This document shows, one piece after another, positions 62,101 to 64,000 of a DNA stretch of 64,000 nt. The position numbers and the translations under genes were made by a program. Each line of letters begins with the position of its first letter. Positions within the stretch are counted from its first letter, which is position 1. Below the pieces are notes generated by a model. It ran no database searches. It worked only from the letters and a program-made list of their open reading frames with translations, and was not told the origin of the DNA. Location: positions 3,242,001-3,306,000 of the forward strand of contig NC_051087.1 of NCBI RefSeq assembly GCF_901709675.1. The letters are read 5' to 3'. Source of the DNA: Syngnathus acus. Its lineage: Eukaryota; Chordata; Actinopteri; Syngnathiformes; Syngnathidae.

Positions 62101-64000
62101 CATTGTTTATTCTATGCAACTTTACTTGCGGCATCCTCATAACATGAGTAATGTTATGTACACGTCACAGAGATGCAAAAAAAGTTATTTATCGTGCGGC
62201 CCGGTACCAAATGATCCACGGACTGGTACCGGTCCGCGGCCCAGGGGTTGGGGACCACTGCTATAAGGAACTCGACCTAACGTTCGATCTAGTTAATAAA
62301 CGGTGGGGGCGAAGTGTGTGTGTGTGTGTGTGTGTGTGTTGAGGGTCAATCCGATTGACGGTAAAGAGGGCACTAACATGAACGGCTGGCTAGCCAGTTG
62401 GGCTATGGTAGAGAGTGGTGGGAATCAGAACGGGCTCCTTGGCCGCTATCTGAGTAGGGCTTCCTAATTTGGCAGGAGGTACTTACTTTGTTGAGGGGTC
62501 TCTTGCGGCCTCGCTGGCGGCCGGCCCGCGGGCCCCCGCCAAAATGCCTCCCGGGAAAGTCGTGGGGCCCTTGGGAGGGACCTTGGTGGAAACCTCCCCT
62601 CTCTGAGTACATGTGGTTGGACAGCAGGGATGGGAGCTTGCCTCGACCGCCCCCTGGGGAGTGACCGCTTCCCCGGCCACCTCCACCAAATGACATGGGG
62701 TCTGACCTGTAGCTCCCAAACCCTCCGCCAGATCCTCGACCCCCAGCACCTCCGCCCCTTCTGGGAGAACGACGGCCTGCTCCGGCCCATCCTCCCCCAC
62801 CTGAGCCACCGGTGAAGGACTCCCTCATATTCTGTCGCATTTTAGCGACTCCAAAGGAAGAGGAGAGGCTGTTGAAGCCGCATCCCCCTCCTTGCCCCAC
62901 GCCCCCCCCGAAGCCCGAGCCTCCTCGCTGGCCCAACAGCATGTTGTCACCACGGCCATCATCACAGCCATAGCTACTGCCACCGGATCTGTAGAGATCT
63001 CGGGAGGAGGATGAGGAGAGCGAGTCGAAAGAATCGAACTGGCCAAACCTGCGGGATGGAGGGAGAGGGTTGATAGAGAAGAGCAGAGAGCAAGGCAGGG
63101 AGGGCCGACAGGTCCGGATTTCTCCACCTGACGCAATGTCGCCATTTTCTTGTCCGACCACAAGACGGACACCCAGCAAAACCATTGTCTGCTTGCAATA
63201 GCTTACAGGAAAACATTGGAAACCAGCTCGGATTGTTACATGAACGAGAAGTCTTCCACCTCCATTTTCAGTCAGAGGTCAACCAGAGTTGCCAGCAGAC
63301 ATGAGGGGAAATTGGAATTTACTTCATCTTTATAGAATGAGCAAGAGCCAACCGGGCTTTGAGAACAAATAGTGCAGAGCGGGTACATAAACAAGCTTTA
63401 GGTGTTTTCTGGTCGGCGAGAGGCACAGCAGACGGCCTTGCGCTATTCGCTGGATTGTAAGGCCAGCGACTTTATAAACTCATCGTTTGCGTGAAGCCTA
63501 AAACCAGAGCTCAAGGTTAGGTCACATGGATGAGGAGAGCATTGCTTGTGAATAAAGTCAACACAGTCAGGACAGAGGACAGCGTTCAAGGACTTCAAGT
63601 AGCCAGCAACCATAAGCAAATGGGCGTCTGTGATTTGGAAGAATGTCAACTAACAAAATGGATGGCAAGTGAGCAATAAAATCGAACCCGTGAATGCTTT
63701 CTACTTATCTCTTTGGTCAAACAAACCGATGCCCAGCCTTTTTTTTTTTTTTTTAATCTTGTCATACAGGGGCTGTGTTAAAAAAAAGAAAAAATAGCAC
63801 AGTAAAGACTACGTAAGATGAGGAGATATTTGTTCTCTTCCTGCCCGGTAACACAGACCAAAGGACAAACGTGCACGACAACTATGGTATAACGGCGACG
63901 CAATAAATCGTGAACGCAAAATGCCGTACCTGTCACCTCGGCTCTTCATCCCCCCTTCCAACTGAGTGAGCATGTCCAAGCGTTGATTAATCTTGGCAAT
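59164..64000 (-). CDS. akap8l: A-kinase anchor protein 8-like (5' end outside window)
   Basis: Nuclear matrix/chromatin scaffold of the AKAP95 family. Eleven exons seen: >64,000-63,930; 63,048-62,487; 61,129-61,015; 60,947-60,901; 60,800-60,779; 60,662-60,548; 60,479-60,338; 60,213-60,108; 60,028-59,898; 59,825-59,730; 59,556-59,164. Together they give 599 codons plus stop. The first visible peptide has INQRLDML, an AKAP8/AKAP8L family block. A Gly/Arg/Ser-rich region follows, then a basic KKRK segment. Zinc finger 1 begins FACSVCKFKSFY and finger 2 is in KKVEAAHCSACDIFIP. MEQSKKSSLSVARSIL and YLKGENPFT match AKAP8L better than AKAP8. The last exon is a long Glu/Asp-rich tail. The exon starting 61,129 has a tandem CAGCAG acceptor, so one residue may vary. 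AKAP8 is the alternative name. Confidence 0.9.
61384..61700 (+). mobile_element. Fish DNA-transposon-like fragment
   Basis: The opening ACAGTGGATATAAAAAGTCT followed by AGACACCCCTGTTCAAA is a text I know as widely repeated in fish genomes. The matching inverted right end was not found, so the element is truncated or decayed. It lies in an akap8l intron. Confidence 0.5.
61794..62260. mobile_element. hAT-type element with exact 8-bp target duplication
   Basis: The left end CAGTGGTCCCCAACCTTTTT and the right end GGGGTTGGGGACCACTG are inverted copies of at least 15 bases (CAGTGGTCCCCAACC). The flanks are CTATAAGG at 61,786-61,793 and CTATAAGG at 62,261-62,268. Inner inverted words (CCACGGACCGG and CGGTCCGCGG) extend the similarity. 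It is 467 bp, with no transposase frame, so a non-autonomous element in an akap8l intron. Confidence 0.93.
62311..62340. repeat. (GT)n microsatellite
   Basis: About 13 GT units just downstream of the hAT-type element in the same akap8l intron. Confidence 0.95.

Noticed and set aside
62464-62815. Overlapping frames in the GC-rich akap8l exon
   Set aside because: They are shadow frames of the Gly/Arg-rich akap8l exon 62,487-63,048, whose own frame carries the gene's phase on both sides.

Overview
The window is vertebrate nuclear DNA, almost certainly from a ray-finned (teleost) fish. Six split genes with GT-AG introns can be followed exon by exon. Their introns are mostly short, and the non-coding DNA is full of fish-type DNA transposons, LINE/L2-like tails, microsatellites and simple repeats. 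No tRNA, rRNA or CRISPR array was found. The species cannot be told from the sequence. All gene names rest on family motifs, exon structure and gene order recalled from knowledge, not on a database search.

Layout. 1-17,230: no gene recognised. This gene-poor flank carries a dispersed repeat copy (3,673-3,816) and, at 11.0-14.9 kb, a nested repeat block: GAACGA-type repeats, then a roughly 3 kb inverted-repeat element that holds two different tandem arrays. 17,231-23,639 (minus): papss1, 12 coding exons, complete. 28,599-30,149 (plus): sgms2, five coding exons, with a likely untranslated first exon and promoter near 24.6-24.95 kb, about 1 kb from the divergent papss1 promoter. 31,750-33,826 (plus): cyp2u1, five exons, complete. 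37,027-39,644 (minus): an LPA receptor, best called lpar2, three coding exons, with a CCAAT/GC-rich promoter candidate near 42.3 kb and a possible alternative last exon at 35,618-35,719. 45,783-55,572 (minus): brd4 long form, 20 coding exons adding up to 1,348 codons, with a likely untranslated first exon near 58.0 kb. 59,164 to the window end (minus): akap8l, 5' truncated by the window, 11 exons seen.

The genes fall into two blocks. papss1-sgms2-cyp2u1 keeps the order known at human 4q25. lpar2, brd4 and akap8l have relatives on human 19p13. The junction lies between cyp2u1 and lpar2. There is no operon logic. papss1 makes PAPS for sulfation, sgms2 makes sphingomyelin, cyp2u1 is a fatty-acid hydroxylase, lpar2 senses lysophosphatidic acid, brd4 reads acetylated histones, and akap8l is a nuclear zinc-finger scaffold.

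Nothing here amounts to an undescribed biological system. The observations most worth a second look are the possible alternative lpar2 tail exon, the nested inverted-repeat element with internal arrays, two transposons with exact 8-bp target-site duplications, an unnamed repeat family with one copy inside papss1, and a short upstream ORF before cyp2u1. Exon boundaries were read by eye and should be right to within a base or two.
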